From contig OX337237.1 in assembly GCA_946965045.2 (NCBI GenBank), forward strand, positions 3,100,001 through 3,164,000: DNA of 64,000 nucleotides, given 5' to 3'. The notes under the pieces were generated by a model. The model was given only the letters and a program-made list of their open reading frames with translations. It was not told where the DNA came from and made no database searches. Numbering within the stretch: position 1 is the stretch's first letter; each line of letters starts with the position of its first letter. Of the stretch, positions 29,801 to 38,924 are shown piece by piece. The stretch is from Epithemia pelagica. Lineage: Eukaryota; Bacillariophyta; Bacillariophyceae; Surirellales; Surirellaceae. The position numbers were made by a program, and so were the translations under genes.

Positions 29801-31970
29801 GCAAGAAGAAGGAGCGCAAGAGCCAGGAGCGCAGGAAGACTCTGCCACGCAAGAAAACAACGCGGGTGTCTACAACCTGCGTGCGGACCGCGAGAGGTCC
29901 TATGAGCACAGGTACGACCATCAATACCTGCATTTTGCGCTAGCACAAGTTGCAGCCCGCTTCTTGCCCGAAGCAACAATGAAGGAAATCAACAAAAACA
30001 ACGCGTGGGATTTGGCGACGAGCAAGTACATTCAGCCAAACCGCCCCAGCATCGCGAATGCCACACAAAAAATACAGCGCGAGGTCATGCTGACCCAAAT
30101 GAGTGCCGCTGCGGGCATCAAAAGGTACGGACAACCAGCCATCGACGCGCTCCTCAAGGAATTTCTGCAGTTGGACGAACAAGCAGTCTTCGATCCCAAA
30201 CATGCACATGAGCTGACAAGAGAACAGAAGCGCGAGGCGCTTCGTTCTGTAAACCTCATCAAAGAGAAAAGATGTGGAAAGATCAAGGGGCGCAGCTGTG
30301 CCGACGGACGCCCACAACGCGACAAATATGACAAAGGCTCAATCGCGTCTCCGGCATTGTCTAGCGACGGACTAATGTTCACACTCATGATAGACGCCAT
30401 CGAGCGTCGGGACGTCGCAACAGCCGACATCGCGGGAGCCTATTTGAAGGCACTCATGCCTGACTTTGTTCTGATGAAGCTAGAGGGACCTGTGGTCGAT
30501 GTTTTTTGCAAGATGAACGAGGGGTATAAGCAGTACGTTACTTTTGAGAACGGAAAGAAGGTGATCTACGTGAGACTAAACAAGGCGTTATACGGCTGTG
30601 TTCGGTCAGCACTGCTGTGGTATGAGATGCTCCTTGGCGCACTGAAAGAAATGGGTTTTGAAGTTAACCCCTACGAACAGTGCGTAGCCAACGCCATGAT
30701 CAACGGAACACAAGCAACCATTGCGTGGTACGTGGATGATTTGAAGATATCACACGTACAAAGCGAGGTCGTGACGGACATCATCAAGGAATTGGAACGT
30801 CGGTTTGAAAAAATGACGGTAACACGTGGAAACGAACACACGTACCTAGGCATGAACATCGCATTCAAGGGTGACGGAACAGTCGAATTAAAAATGGAAC
30901 AGTACATCGATGAGGCAATCGCGGCTTTCGACGAACCAATCACCAACACGGCACCAACTCCAGCCAAGAAGGATCTTTTTGAGGTCAATCATACGGCTAT
31001 GAAACTGCCAAAAGAGAAGGCCGATATGTTTCACAGCATCACGGCGAAACTCCTGTATATGTCAACACGCGCACGATCAGATATCCAGACAGCCATTGCT
31101 TTCCTCACCACACGTGTGAGCACATGCACCGAGCAGGACCGCATGAAGCTCAAGCGCGTCCTTGAATACTTACATGGAACAAGAGACCTCACCTACATCC
31201 TCGCCGCCGACGACGTCCGGAACTTAGTGACCTGGGTCGACGCATCGTACGCGATCCACTCCGATATGAAAAGCCACACGGGTGGTGTCATGTCACTCGG
31301 ACGAGGAGCACTGGTGACGAAGTCTCGAAAACAAAAGCTTAATACTAAAAGCTCCACCGAGGCAGAAGTTGTTGGTGCGAGTGACTACCTACCCAACACC
31401 ATATGGGCTAAACGCTTCTTAGCCGAACAAGGTTATGACGTCAAAAGCACTTTCGCGCAAGATAATCAGAGCGCAATCCGACTTGAGAAAAATGGACTGC
31501 GGTCCGCCGGGAAGCAATCCCGGCACATTGACATACGCTTCTTCTTCATCAAGGATCGTGTCGAACAAGAGAATATTGAAATCCTTTACTGTCCAACGGA
31601 ACAAATGTTGGCCGACTTTTATACCAAACCATTACAAGGAGCCCTGTTTCGAAAGTTTCGTGACGTACTTCTGGGCCATAAGCACATCAACACACTAAAG
31701 GACAAGACCGCTCCTATGTTGGAGGAGCGTGTTGAAAAAGGAGACGAAGAAGGACCAACAAAGGGAACGGTCTTGCCGTCAACCCTCAATGATGAACGAA
31801 ATCCCAATGACAATCCCAAGCAGAAAGAAAACAGTAACGTACTGAGTGGCCCAGATAAGAAAGTGTCATGCCCAGATAAGAAGGTGTCATGGACGAAACC
31901 GTCCTACGCGGAGATCGTCAAACGATCTCATTCTATTGAGTTAAAACGTAACGAGAGTAATAGCAAGTGA
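26760..31970 (+). CDS. Copia Gag-Pol polyprotein
   Basis: 1736 codons from the first ATG of the frame. The N-terminus is Gly/Arg-rich, followed by the Gag region (about 50-370). A CX2CX4HX4C zinc knuckle (CYRCKGFGHYANGC) is near residue 388. The protease has LLDSQST near 435. The integrase D, D and E are probably those in ADVLFVQ (~655), VSDLHADL (~710) and VGDVERSVRT (~741). The RT has its motif A aspartate in TADIAGAYLKA (~1220) and YVDD (~1325). RNase H carries TWVDASYA and KSSTEAEVVGASD (~1490-1545). An acidic Gln/Glu/Asp-rich spacer lies at 900-1040. The stop codon (31968-31970) lies inside the 3' LTR, which therefore encodes the last ~80 residues. Confidence 0.96.
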   Translation: MSTSPQSQAPPSEGATSNGGSTTSGQSSSGGNGNRRGGRNGRGGRGRRNNNGGSGGTRGQGKAKFKGDTSAMNGHVFQVFAECDDKRQFAKTIEALGAYIAKELKYPDDLVTLTRDLENPTIEEPTEPPEDETSRVRIAMFEKECQLCVTRQHELNGNLRAIFAVIWGQCSEAMKAKLQGLDEFKERERRNDCAWLLKEIKGIRHRFEEKRYYPLSLRDALANFYSYRQGPGESLSDYLQHFRYNVDVLEHYGGQVGADPGLLTMVEEEDDELTGELEFARAAKDRLLAIQFLHNADGKRFGGLLVDLENQHSRNTDQYPRDLASAYSLLVSYRPPKVPTPSQPASENASSSSGASSGAPATSDGLQFVQNGLPVPGTDGILHENVKCYRCKGFGHYANGCPVSPDELQLLQSTTSSGFSFAQAAVSLPKSWVLLDSQSTVSVFCNRSLLMNIRPSANAMTVHTNGGSQTSHLVGDVPNFGTVWFNPDSIANILSLAAVRRVCRVTMDSAGDASFLVHRTDKPPLVFHEVNSGLYVHDTAAPSAVPLTFVSTVSANAASFSPREVEGAQQARRLYRLLGRPSQRDFESALKNNLIRNSPVTSDDAKRALIIYGPDVAALKGKTTKRKSTHVPSITPTPVSPSIKDAHGQLTLCADVLFVQGLPFLHTIARHIKFRTITAMNTSGNPSASHIMNDLQGILQMYRTRGFVVSDLHADLQFEPLRNRLLPIHLNVAAQDDHVGDVERSVRTIKERVRSTVHGLPYRWYPVIMVKELVIHAIKSLNQLPSAFGGISPTESPRKIVTGLPDPDYSKMKIEFGQYAQVFEDNTPSNTNAARTTGAIALNPTGNEQGSYHFMSLTTGRKLARNQWTPLPITSDVIERVHQMAQAQRQKEITGGNLLFEWGPNDEVPDDDADVEDTDDGDIGTQQEDAPADEAVVHEPPAPPNDVQQQDEDVHDDHQPPEQNDQDALVAEVAEVSESEEGASDNADETMEIVLEEEADNDSEPLFPQENADTQEEGAQEPGAQEDSATQENNAGVYNLRADRERSYEHRYDHQYLHFALAQVAARFLPEATMKEINKNNAWDLATSKYIQPNRPSIANATQKIQREVMLTQMSAAAGIKRYGQPAIDALLKEFLQLDEQAVFDPKHAHELTREQKREALRSVNLIKEKRCGKIKGRSCADGRPQRDKYDKGSIASPALSSDGLMFTLMIDAIERRDVATADIAGAYLKALMPDFVLMKLEGPVVDVFCKMNEGYKQYVTFENGKKVIYVRLNKALYGCVRSALLWYEMLLGALKEMGFEVNPYEQCVANAMINGTQATIAWYVDDLKISHVQSEVVTDIIKELERRFEKMTVTRGNEHTYLGMNIAFKGDGTVELKMEQYIDEAIAAFDEPITNTAPTPAKKDLFEVNHTAMKLPKEKADMFHSITAKLLYMSTRARSDIQTAIAFLTTRVSTCTEQDRMKLKRVLEYLHGTRDLTYILAADDVRNLVTWVDASYAIHSDMKSHTGGVMSLGRGALVTKSRKQKLNTKSSTEAEVVGASDYLPNTIWAKRFLAEQGYDVKSTFAQDNQSAIRLEKNGLRSAGKQSRHIDIRFFFIKDRVEQENIEILYCPTEQMLADFYTKPLQGALFRKFRDVLLGHKHINTLKDKTAPMLEERVEKGDEEGPTKGTVLPSTLNDERNPNDNPKQKENSNVLSGPDKKVSCPDKKVSWTKPSYAEIVKRSHSIELKRNESNSK

Positions 31971-32047
31971 TTTCTAAAGGAAACACAGCGCACCTCCGTA
32001 GAAGAGCACCGGATCGTTGAAGACGAACCTCAGCCCTCCTTCCAACA
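31730..32047 (+). repeat. 3' LTR of the Copia element
   Basis: 318 bp, apparently identical to the 5' LTR. Its first 241 nt are coding (the end of Gag-Pol). It is preceded by a short purine tract, GGAGGAG (31721-31727), that may act as the plus-strand primer. The right target-site copy GGAAG follows at 32048. Confidence 0.97.
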
Positions 32048-32058
32048 GGAAGAAGACC

Positions 32059-33324
32059 ATGAATGCACCGCCGCCTCCACAACCAGACAATGACGACGAC
32101 ACGGACGTGTTTCGTTCGGTGGACCGCCGTGTGGCCAAACCCGTCTTGGGCAGTGATGGAGCCGCTCGATGGCAAGCCTTTCAACAAACGACCACCACAA
32201 CCTCCAAAAATCATCGGCCATCGACGGCGCCCTTGGCACCCCTCAAGGCCGTCGATCGTGTCATGATTCAACAGGCGCAGGCCACCATCACTACGACGAC
32301 ACCCAACAACCACAACCACAAGCAAAACAATTGGCACGCCGAACGAGAGGTGGAAAATGCCACGCGAAAAGCCCAAGGATTGCTCCCCTTGGACCAACAG
32401 GTTCAAGTCTATACGCAATTTCGAAAGAAACCGCAACAGCAAGACGACGAACCACAACCACCACCACAACAACAACAATCCGATGTGACCACCCACAAAA
32501 CGGCCCAACAGGGCGACAAGCACATGGACGACACCAAGAATGGTCCCTATTTCATGGCCAGCCCCACCTTTCAAGGTGCCAAACGTCACTATGTCTTTAC
32601 CACGCGAGAAGGATTTGGAACGGGCTATTTTCGCGATGCCTTGTCGTCGTCGTCGTTGAACCATAAAAAACGATTGGGACCGGACGACACGACAACCAAC
32701 AAGAACTCCCCAAAGTCCAAAAAGTCCAAAACGAGCAAATCCACCAAGAAATCCTCGTCCTCTTCTGCTGCCATGCTGTTGGATTCCTCTTCCTCGCAAC
32801 ATCCCTTGGATCAAGTCGCCCTGGCCTTGCAACAGAAACACCAACAAACGCAACACCAACAAGACCATACGACCAAGGACAAGTATTACCAACAATTGTT
32901 GCAAACGGTATCGAACCATCAACAGCCATCGAACAACCACAATGACAACCGCAAGAACGACGACAAGGACCATCTCCCGGATGGATGGTCGTCCGCTCAA
33001 GATGCCAGTACGGGAAAGGTCTATTATTATTGTACCACCACGGGAACCTGCACGTGGGACAAGCCAACCACAACGATGACGACATCCAAAACAAGCACAA
33101 TGACGACGACAGTGGGATCTTCCAAAGAGAAAAACGAAAATACAAACGACAAGGACAAGGTCCCATCGGCTGCCGACGACACGAACAACAAGGACGACAA
33201 CAACAACAATCCTCCATCCTCGTTGCCACCGGGCTGGCACCGGGCGCAGGATGCCACGAGCCAAAAATGGTATTATTATCATGCCGCGACTCAAACGGTC
33301 CAATGGCAGTGTCCCACTGGTTGA
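32059..33324 (+). CDS. Two-WW-domain protein
   Basis: 421 residues starting MNAPPPPQPD. Two WW domains lie at the C-terminus. The first is at about 306-336 (LPDGWSSAQDASTGKVYYYC, then CTWDKP). The second is at about 390-420 (LPPGWHRAQDATSQKWYYYH, then VQWQCP). Both keep the first Trp, the tyrosine block and the final Pro, so they should bind proline-rich ligands. At about 163-195 a conserved-looking segment GPYFMASPTFQGAKRHYVF is followed by G-G-GYFRD. A Lys/Ser-rich basic stretch (about 215-245) may target the nucleus. Paired WW domains are typical of splicing and transcription adaptors, but the exact family is uncertain. The young Copia 3' LTR now lies 11 nt upstream of the ATG. Confidence 0.85.
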   Translation: MNAPPPPQPDNDDDTDVFRSVDRRVAKPVLGSDGAARWQAFQQTTTTTSKNHRPSTAPLAPLKAVDRVMIQQAQATITTTTPNNHNHKQNNWHAEREVENATRKAQGLLPLDQQVQVYTQFRKKPQQQDDEPQPPPQQQQSDVTTHKTAQQGDKHMDDTKNGPYFMASPTFQGAKRHYVFTTREGFGTGYFRDALSSSSLNHKKRLGPDDTTTNKNSPKSKKSKTSKSTKKSSSSSAAMLLDSSSSQHPLDQVALALQQKHQQTQHQQDHTTKDKYYQQLLQTVSNHQQPSNNHNDNRKNDDKDHLPDGWSSAQDASTGKVYYYCTTTGTCTWDKPTTTMTTSKTSTMTTTVGSSKEKNENTNDKDKVPSAADDTNNKDDNNNNPPSSLPPGWHRAQDATSQKWYYYHAATQTVQWQCPTG

Positions 33325-33740
33325 ATGAATCCAAACCAAGCATCCAAACCAACCACGACGTGACACGACTCGATCCCTTGGACCTTTTTTCCCGACGGGG
33401 AGACTCCAACGAATGTCACCACCACCATAAGCCGTCGTGACTCTCTCTCTCTCTCCTTGTGTGGTGTGTTGCACCGCCCCCACAACAGAAAGAGAATGTG
33501 TGCGTGTTCCAGTTCCAGTTGGAGACTACCCGATAGTTATTGTGGGAAAGAGCGTCACTGTGGAACGTTGGTGTGAACCACAGGATGGTTCCTCTCTCTC
33601 TCTCTCTCTCTCTATGCTCTACGACGGTGTGCGTACGTCGGTTCCCTCTATTCGAGATCGAGAGAGAAAGGAGTCCGTATTATGCAAAGATTTTTATCAA
33701 GACCGATTCGGTCGCTCTACTATACTATAGTGTGTCATTT
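33325..33740. other. Convergent spacer with (CT)n tracts
   Basis: 416 bp between the 3' ends of the WW gene and the mannosidase gene. It contains two CT-dinucleotide tracts (about 33439-33455 and 33592-33612). No gene was seen. Confidence 0.65.
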
Positions 33741-36700
33741 TTAGGTTGTGGTTGTCATTCTCTGACCGTCCGGGGCGGCGATGCGAATTTCATAGGTTTT
33801 GACATCCAATGGACCCAGAGTGACAATGGCATTGTCTCCTCGATAATAACGAGAGGAGGACACGCCGTCACGATTTTCCTGGACTGTGGGTTCGGACCGG
33901 ACATGAACCGTCTTGGGTGCGGACTTGCGTGTGTCGTCGTTTTTGGATGGTGGAGAAACGGCACCATCCCTCGTTGTTGGTTTGGTATTCTTCTGGTCGT
34001 TGCTTGGTTCGGGTTGGGGCGACGTCCAATTGTACTTTTTGTGGGCGACAAAGTCGGTCCAATTTTGATTGCCCGACAAGGTCTTTTCCACAATGGACAA
34101 GAGGGTATATTGCGGTTCCAGCAACAAGGCCAGATTCACCGACACGGGTTGGGACAAGACACTGTCTTCTCCCGGTCCATATTGATGCGCCAATCGGACC
34201 AACAAGGTCGTTGTATTAGTGGAGGGATCTGTTTGGAAATGACGGACCATCCAGGTACTCAAAAAGACATTGGGAGGCAGTTCGGTACCACCCAAGACGG
34301 AAAAACTCGTTGTTCGGCGCGGGGTCTGTTGGTCCGTGGCATCTGTTTCTTCTTCGTCATCCAACTCGGGACTGCTCGTGTCTTCAGTCGCCGTTGCCAC
34401 AAAGACGAGAGGTTGGGCAAAGGCTTGATCGATTATGGACCGAGGTCCTCGTGCTCCATTGCTTTCCGTGGGATCATAATCTTGATGACAACCCACTACA
34501 ATGCGATGAATGCCCGATACAATGGCACCCTCGCCAATCCGAGTGGCATTGCCATAGGGTGGATAATGTGTCATTTGACCACCACAGGTTTCATTCAAGG
34601 GTTCGTCGACACCTCGATGATCGTCCACCAAGGTGCGACGATTCACCATGACTTCCAAACTTCCATCGACAATGGATCCGGCGCCCCGGGCCCGGTCCGT
34701 GACGAGGGCCAGAGACGAGGAACCATTGCCGGCTGTCGTTTCGTCTTGATCTTGAATGTAAATGGCGGTCGTAATGGGATAATAATTGCCCGCCACGGGT
34801 TCAAACACCTCCATGTCCCACGTGGGACGTTGATTGCGTCGACGTTGCAAAAAGGCTCGACCATTGGAATCGGTGTAAAAGACACCCTGATTTTGAATCT
34901 CCGGGGCCACCAATCGAGTCACGACTTCTCGGCCCCGAAATCGTGGGGGGTTGTTGTGGGACGGATCCGTCATGGGAATGGGTCCCACGGTATATTCCAC
35001 TTCGATCCAGGGTTGATCTTGCACAATCCGAACCACTTGTCGAATCCACGCGGTAGTATCGTCGCCCGGTTCTCCATAGGCCGTGTGGACCTCCAATCCA
35101 TAGGGGGTGGGACGAAAGTCGACCCATTGTTGTTCCTGGTTTGTTGCATTTGGAGATGAATTGGAATCAGTGGTATACGAGAGAGGCAGCGGCACGACAG
35201 GTGTCAACGAGGCATTGGGTGTGGAGGGTCGAAAGAGATAGGCTCCGGAATTTCCCCGCGCATCGTCCGATTGATCCAAGTCATGATCGTAGGGAAGATA
35301 GTAGCCCCAGACAAGTTCCAGTTCCATGGATGTTTCACCATTATCCGTCGATACACGTTCCAGTTGTCCCGTTTGGGCATTGAACCAAACGACAAGACCT
35401 CGTACCGTCCAGGCTTGTACGTGAGTGGCATTGTGAATACTGTACTCAAAGAATTGGACGGGTGGCTCTTGTGGATCAGAGAGACCTGGACCCTCGTTGT
35501 CGTGAACCGAATGCATCTCCTCTTGCGGTTCCTCCTCCTCTGGATTGTGTTTGTCATGGGTCGTGGTGGTGGTGGTGGTGTTATCGTCGGGCACCTTGGC
35601 AATTCGATAGGTGACGGCTCCCATGGGAATCAAGTCGGTGGCATAAAATTCCAATTGGTACACAACTGGTTCGAGTGCTTGAGTTGTCGTCGTTGTGATA
35701 CGACAGTCGTCGGTACGGGCGACCGTGTAACGAGGTTGAGACGAAACGACCTGAGGAGTGGCAGCATGACTGCTCAGATCATCAACGAGGCGTTCCACCG
35801 TAAAGGTTCCGGGGACCGAGACGGGCAAGCGGACCAGCCATCCCCGTGGTTGCGCCAAGGCATTGTACAAGACCACATACAAGGCATTGGTCGTATTCGT
35901 ATTGGACGTCGTATTCGTCGTATTGGTTGTGGTCGTTTCCCAGGGTGCATTGGTGGCCGTTTCGCACAGGGATTCATTGAGTCGACCGCAATACTGCCAG
36001 GACGATGTCATGGTCGTGGAATCTCCATAGTCCAATTGTTCGGCCACCCATTGTTCTACAAAGACCGTCGCTTGATCCAATCCCTCTTGCAAGCGTTTGC
36101 TATAATCATTGGCCACGTGTTGTTTCTCGGTACCGGTAATGCCATCGTGATGTTGGGCAATGCCAAAGGCATCTTCCAACACAAACAAGGGCGGCATATT
36201 ATCGTGTCGTTCTTGTGTTTGTCGTGGGGAAGGGGCCTCTGGTGGAGACTTGCTGGTCCTTGTCGTCAAGTGCAAAAATTCCAATTGTCGTGCGGCTTGC
36301 AAAACTCCCGAAGCGACTCGTTCAAAGCGTTTCTTGGCCGTGCGACTGGTAAAAAAGCCCGTCCAAAAACAATGGGGACAATCACTGTAGGGAAAAAAAT
36401 CGTCCGTCTTGAGTTGCCATGCCGACGATGACGAAGCAGAAGTAGCAGTAGAAGAAGAAGAAGACTGTGTTCTTGTCGATGTTGTTGTCGAATGACTCGT
36501 GTCATTCGTTTCATTCGGAACGTCATCTCTAATAGAATACAATGGTCGATGCTGATATTTGCGGTCGGTATAATATTCCGGTGAGGAATAAAAGAGATTG
36601 ACGCGGCGAATCTGGGCTTGTGTGACATTTTGAAAAATGGCACTGACATTCCACTGCTGATTGACTTGTCCAAACATGACTTGGGCAATCAAGTAATCGA

Positions 36701-38048
36701 GATTGGCAAAAAACACCTCGGCACGACTGTAGGTAAAGTCACTCCCCATGGTAATCATCAAATCCATATTGTTGTTGATACCGAAATTGGCCCTGGTTTG
36801 TTGGGCTTGGACCGCCAACGATTCCATAAAGGTTTGCAATTTGGCGTGCAAGGCCGTTGGATTCAAGGTCAAGAGACGATTGGCAGGATCGCAACAGGGT
36901 TCGTCAAAACAAAAGCCACCGGCCGGGGGATTGTAATTGCCATAATAACTTCCCGTCAATCCCCAAAAGACGGTCGGATCAATCAACGGAGTAGTGGTAA
37001 AAGTAGTGTCATCCTCATTCTTCGTCTTGTCGTCCTGTTGGTTCACGAATGAAGGATTGTCGTTCGGTCGTCCACTCCCTTGCCACAAGCCTTCGCATTG
37101 TTGCGTATCGTGCCGCACCTTCAAATCTTGATAGTCAATCCGTCCAAAATACAAGGCTTGAAAGCCCAGTTGATGCGTCAGCAAGTACGCTTGCGTGGCG
37201 GAATGCCCAAAGGGATCAATTTGCCAGCCAATCGTGGGAATCACCCCCAATTCCCGATACAGCAAGTCGTGGCCCAAAGTGGTACTGTCCATCATGCCCA
37301 TGAAATGCGCGCAGGCTTCGTCGTGCATGGACCAACCGCCATTGACAAAGGTCCATTGATTGTAGGAACGACTATTAGGAGATTCTTGGGGGTTGTCGTC
37401 GTTTCCTTTTTGTTGAAAGGGTCGTTGCACCAGATAGCGGAGCGCATCGCGTTCCTGCGGTGTCGCCGTTTCGGTCCACCACGTGTACCAAAATTTGGAT
37501 TCGACATAGGTAAAAGTCCGGTAGGACTGCTGGAGCAAGGCGTGGACGGTCGTCGTCAAAATGTCATCCACATGGCCGCGCCCATCCAAACTAGTGTTCC
37601 AACCGTAATAATATTGTTCCACCGTTTTGCGCCAACCGACATCGTCGTGCGTATGCGGCACGACATGGACATTGAGGACGCCGTCGCCGTCGCTGGCGGC
37701 AAAACTCTGCAAGAACTGGGACGACGAGGACGACGAGGACGCCGAGAATGATGATGCCAACGAGGACTTGGATTCCCCTCGCTCGTCGGTTTCTTCTTCT
37801 TCTTCCTTGTTGGTTTCTTTGTGTTTGTTTGCGATCCACCCGTCTCCCGTCACGGCCGCATGGTTCGTTGTTGGGTGGTACCACAACTTGCACCACGACC
37901 CATTGGATTGCACGGAAATTCCCCCCAGCCACCACCACACGAGTCCGAGGAATACAACACCACCACCCACCAATACGGTCCTCCTCGTTTTGTTCTGGTT
38001 CTTGTTGTCAATGTTCCAACCCAAAGGGTGAACCGGATAGGGCGGCAT
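33741..38048 (-). CDS. GH38 alpha-mannosidase, lysosomal type, membrane anchored
   Basis: 1435 codons. A single hydrophobic signal-anchor (about residues 22-45, VLVGGGVVFLGLVWWWLGG) predicts a type II protein of the secretory pathway. The GH38 domain begins near residue 128 with HVVPHTHDDVGWRKTVEQYY, the zinc-site start. The catalytic aspartate is in IDPFGHS (~276) and the family motif HHDGITGTEKQH is near 633. The DDVGW and IDPFGHS forms match the lysosomal MAN2B1 branch better than Golgi mannosidase II. The enzyme hydrolyses alpha-linked mannose on N-glycans; location (vacuole or Golgi) is not certain. It is longer than usual because of Thr/Asn-rich inserts (about 510-540 and 700-730). The downstream-of-start region is shared with a DIRS-order element on the other side. 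Confidence 0.94.
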   Translation of the reverse strand: MPPYPVHPLGWNIDNKNQNKTRRTVLVGGGVVFLGLVWWWLGGISVQSNGSWCKLWYHPTTNHAAVTGDGWIANKHKETNKEEEEETDERGESKSSLASSFSASSSSSSSQFLQSFAASDGDGVLNVHVVPHTHDDVGWRKTVEQYYYGWNTSLDGRGHVDDILTTTVHALLQQSYRTFTYVESKFWYTWWTETATPQERDALRYLVQRPFQQKGNDDNPQESPNSRSYNQWTFVNGGWSMHDEACAHFMGMMDSTTLGHDLLYRELGVIPTIGWQIDPFGHSATQAYLLTHQLGFQALYFGRIDYQDLKVRHDTQQCEGLWQGSGRPNDNPSFVNQQDDKTKNEDDTTFTTTPLIDPTVFWGLTGSYYGNYNPPAGGFCFDEPCCDPANRLLTLNPTALHAKLQTFMESLAVQAQQTRANFGINNNMDLMITMGSDFTYSRAEVFFANLDYLIAQVMFGQVNQQWNVSAIFQNVTQAQIRRVNLFYSSPEYYTDRKYQHRPLYSIRDDVPNETNDTSHSTTTSTRTQSSSSSTATSASSSSAWQLKTDDFFPYSDCPHCFWTGFFTSRTAKKRFERVASGVLQAARQLEFLHLTTRTSKSPPEAPSPRQTQERHDNMPPLFVLEDAFGIAQHHDGITGTEKQHVANDYSKRLQEGLDQATVFVEQWVAEQLDYGDSTTMTSSWQYCGRLNESLCETATNAPWETTTTNTTNTTSNTNTTNALYVVLYNALAQPRGWLVRLPVSVPGTFTVERLVDDLSSHAATPQVVSSQPRYTVARTDDCRITTTTTQALEPVVYQLEFYATDLIPMGAVTYRIAKVPDDNTTTTTTTHDKHNPEEEEPQEEMHSVHDNEGPGLSDPQEPPVQFFEYSIHNATHVQAWTVRGLVVWFNAQTGQLERVSTDNGETSMELELVWGYYLPYDHDLDQSDDARGNSGAYLFRPSTPNASLTPVVPLPLSYTTDSNSSPNATNQEQQWVDFRPTPYGLEVHTAYGEPGDDTTAWIRQVVRIVQDQPWIEVEYTVGPIPMTDPSHNNPPRFRGREVVTRLVAPEIQNQGVFYTDSNGRAFLQRRRNQRPTWDMEVFEPVAGNYYPITTAIYIQDQDETTAGNGSSSLALVTDRARGAGSIVDGSLEVMVNRRTLVDDHRGVDEPLNETCGGQMTHYPPYGNATRIGEGAIVSGIHRIVVGCHQDYDPTESNGARGPRSIIDQAFAQPLVFVATATEDTSSPELDDEEETDATDQQTPRRTTSFSVLGGTELPPNVFLSTWMVRHFQTDPSTNTTTLLVRLAHQYGPGEDSVLSQPVSVNLALLLEPQYTLLSIVEKTLSGNQNWTDFVAHKKYNWTSPQPEPSNDQKNTKPTTRDGAVSPPSKNDDTRKSAPKTVHVRSEPTVQENRDGVSSSRYYRGDNAIVTLGPLDVKTYEIRIAAPDGQRMTTTT

Positions 38049-38643
38049 CTCGTACTCCCGAGAATCAACAACAACAACAACGCACCGTCGCTGTGATATA
38101 CGATACTACGGACTGCTTCTCGTTGTTCGATCAAAGAGAGAGAGAGACAGACAGACAGACAGCGAGAGCGAATCGATCGACTTGACACCCAAAAGATACA
38201 CGAGTTTTGTGTATCCCAACGAAAAGATTTTGGAGTATCTTTGATGTCGCTTTTCTTGGACTTTGGATGAGGGGGCAACCCCACAGAAGCATCTCATTTT
38301 CTGGGGGGCGGGGGTTATAAGGTTGTCCCATGCGCACCCCTTGTCGAAAATCGGGGGCGGTCCAAAACAATCCGTTCCGATCCCCAAAACAATTCGCCCT
38401 ACAATCATAGAGAGTAGTAGAGAGCTCCGTAGAGAGTAGAGGATAGCTACTCCTACTAGGAGTAGCAAGCGTTATAGAGTAGAAGTACTATTAATAAAGT
38501 AGGGACCGCCCGGCGCGAAGGGTAGAATGACGAGAAGGGCAATGGTCTAAGAGGGCGCATGCCCGACATGACAATTGCCCGTCGAGTAATTCTCCCGACA
38601 ATCCGGGCGCGCCCGACGCGAAAGGACGGCCGCTCCGGGGGGT
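38049..38643. other. Mannosidase 5' flank and left flank of element 1
   Basis: 595 bp. It has an AGAG/CAGA simple repeat (about 38135-38165) and a perfect inverted repeat GCTACTCCT-ACT-AGGAGTAGC (38446-38466). From 38503 to 38643 base composition becomes markedly GC-rich, with an imperfect direct repeat CGCCCG[GA]CGCGAA[AG]GG at about 38507 and 38612. This GC-rich block is absent from the other element's flank and its origin is unknown. Confidence 0.55.
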
Positions 38644-38866
38644 CCGCATCGTACCGCCCCCGGTCAAGAAGGGACCGACGGACGAACGAGGAACGGACAT
38701 TGCACCCAAAGAAGATCCCATAAGATTTGCAAGGCTACGTCGTCGTTTGTTGGGGCAGTCAAAATGACTATACCCAACAAACATACTTTGACGATTCATA
38801 AATCGTCGGAAAGAAGGGTTGAACGGATCACCAAGGATCTGATCACCCATTGGACCCGTGATTCTC
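38644..38866 (+). repeat. Left terminal direct repeat of element 1
   Basis: 223 bp. It contains two hairpins: a large one at 38745-38782 (arms GTTTGTTGGG and CCCAACAAAC, with an inner AGTCA/TGACT) and a small perfect one at 38790-38807 (GACGATT-CATA-AATCGTC). The outer boundary is set where similarity to the right repeat starts. Confidence 0.9.
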
Positions 38867-38924
38867 TTCTTTCGCTTCGCTTTTTCGCCTTGTCGACCGT
38901 GCCATCCACCTCATTCGTTCCACC

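Larger units (their letters stand above)
25312..32047 (+). mobile_element. Full-length Copia (Ty1/copia, CoDi-type) LTR retrotransposon
   Basis: 6736 bp bounded by two 318-bp LTRs that start TGTTG and end CCAACA. The flanking 5-bp duplication GGAAG is at 25307-25311 and 32048-32052. The LTRs look identical base for base, so the insertion is very recent. The internal order is two small ORFs, then gag, protease, integrase, reverse transcriptase and RNase H, the Copia order (integrase before RT). The main frame has no internal stop, so the element is probably competent. It split a divergent promoter and ends 11 nt before the start codon of the WW-domain gene. Confidence 0.97.

Noticed and set aside
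32017-32058. LTR-derived in-frame extension of the WW-domain protein
   Set aside because: The upstream codon at 32017 is TTG, not ATG, and no ATG of this frame lies in the LTR upstream of 32059. An N-terminal extension is therefore not supported.
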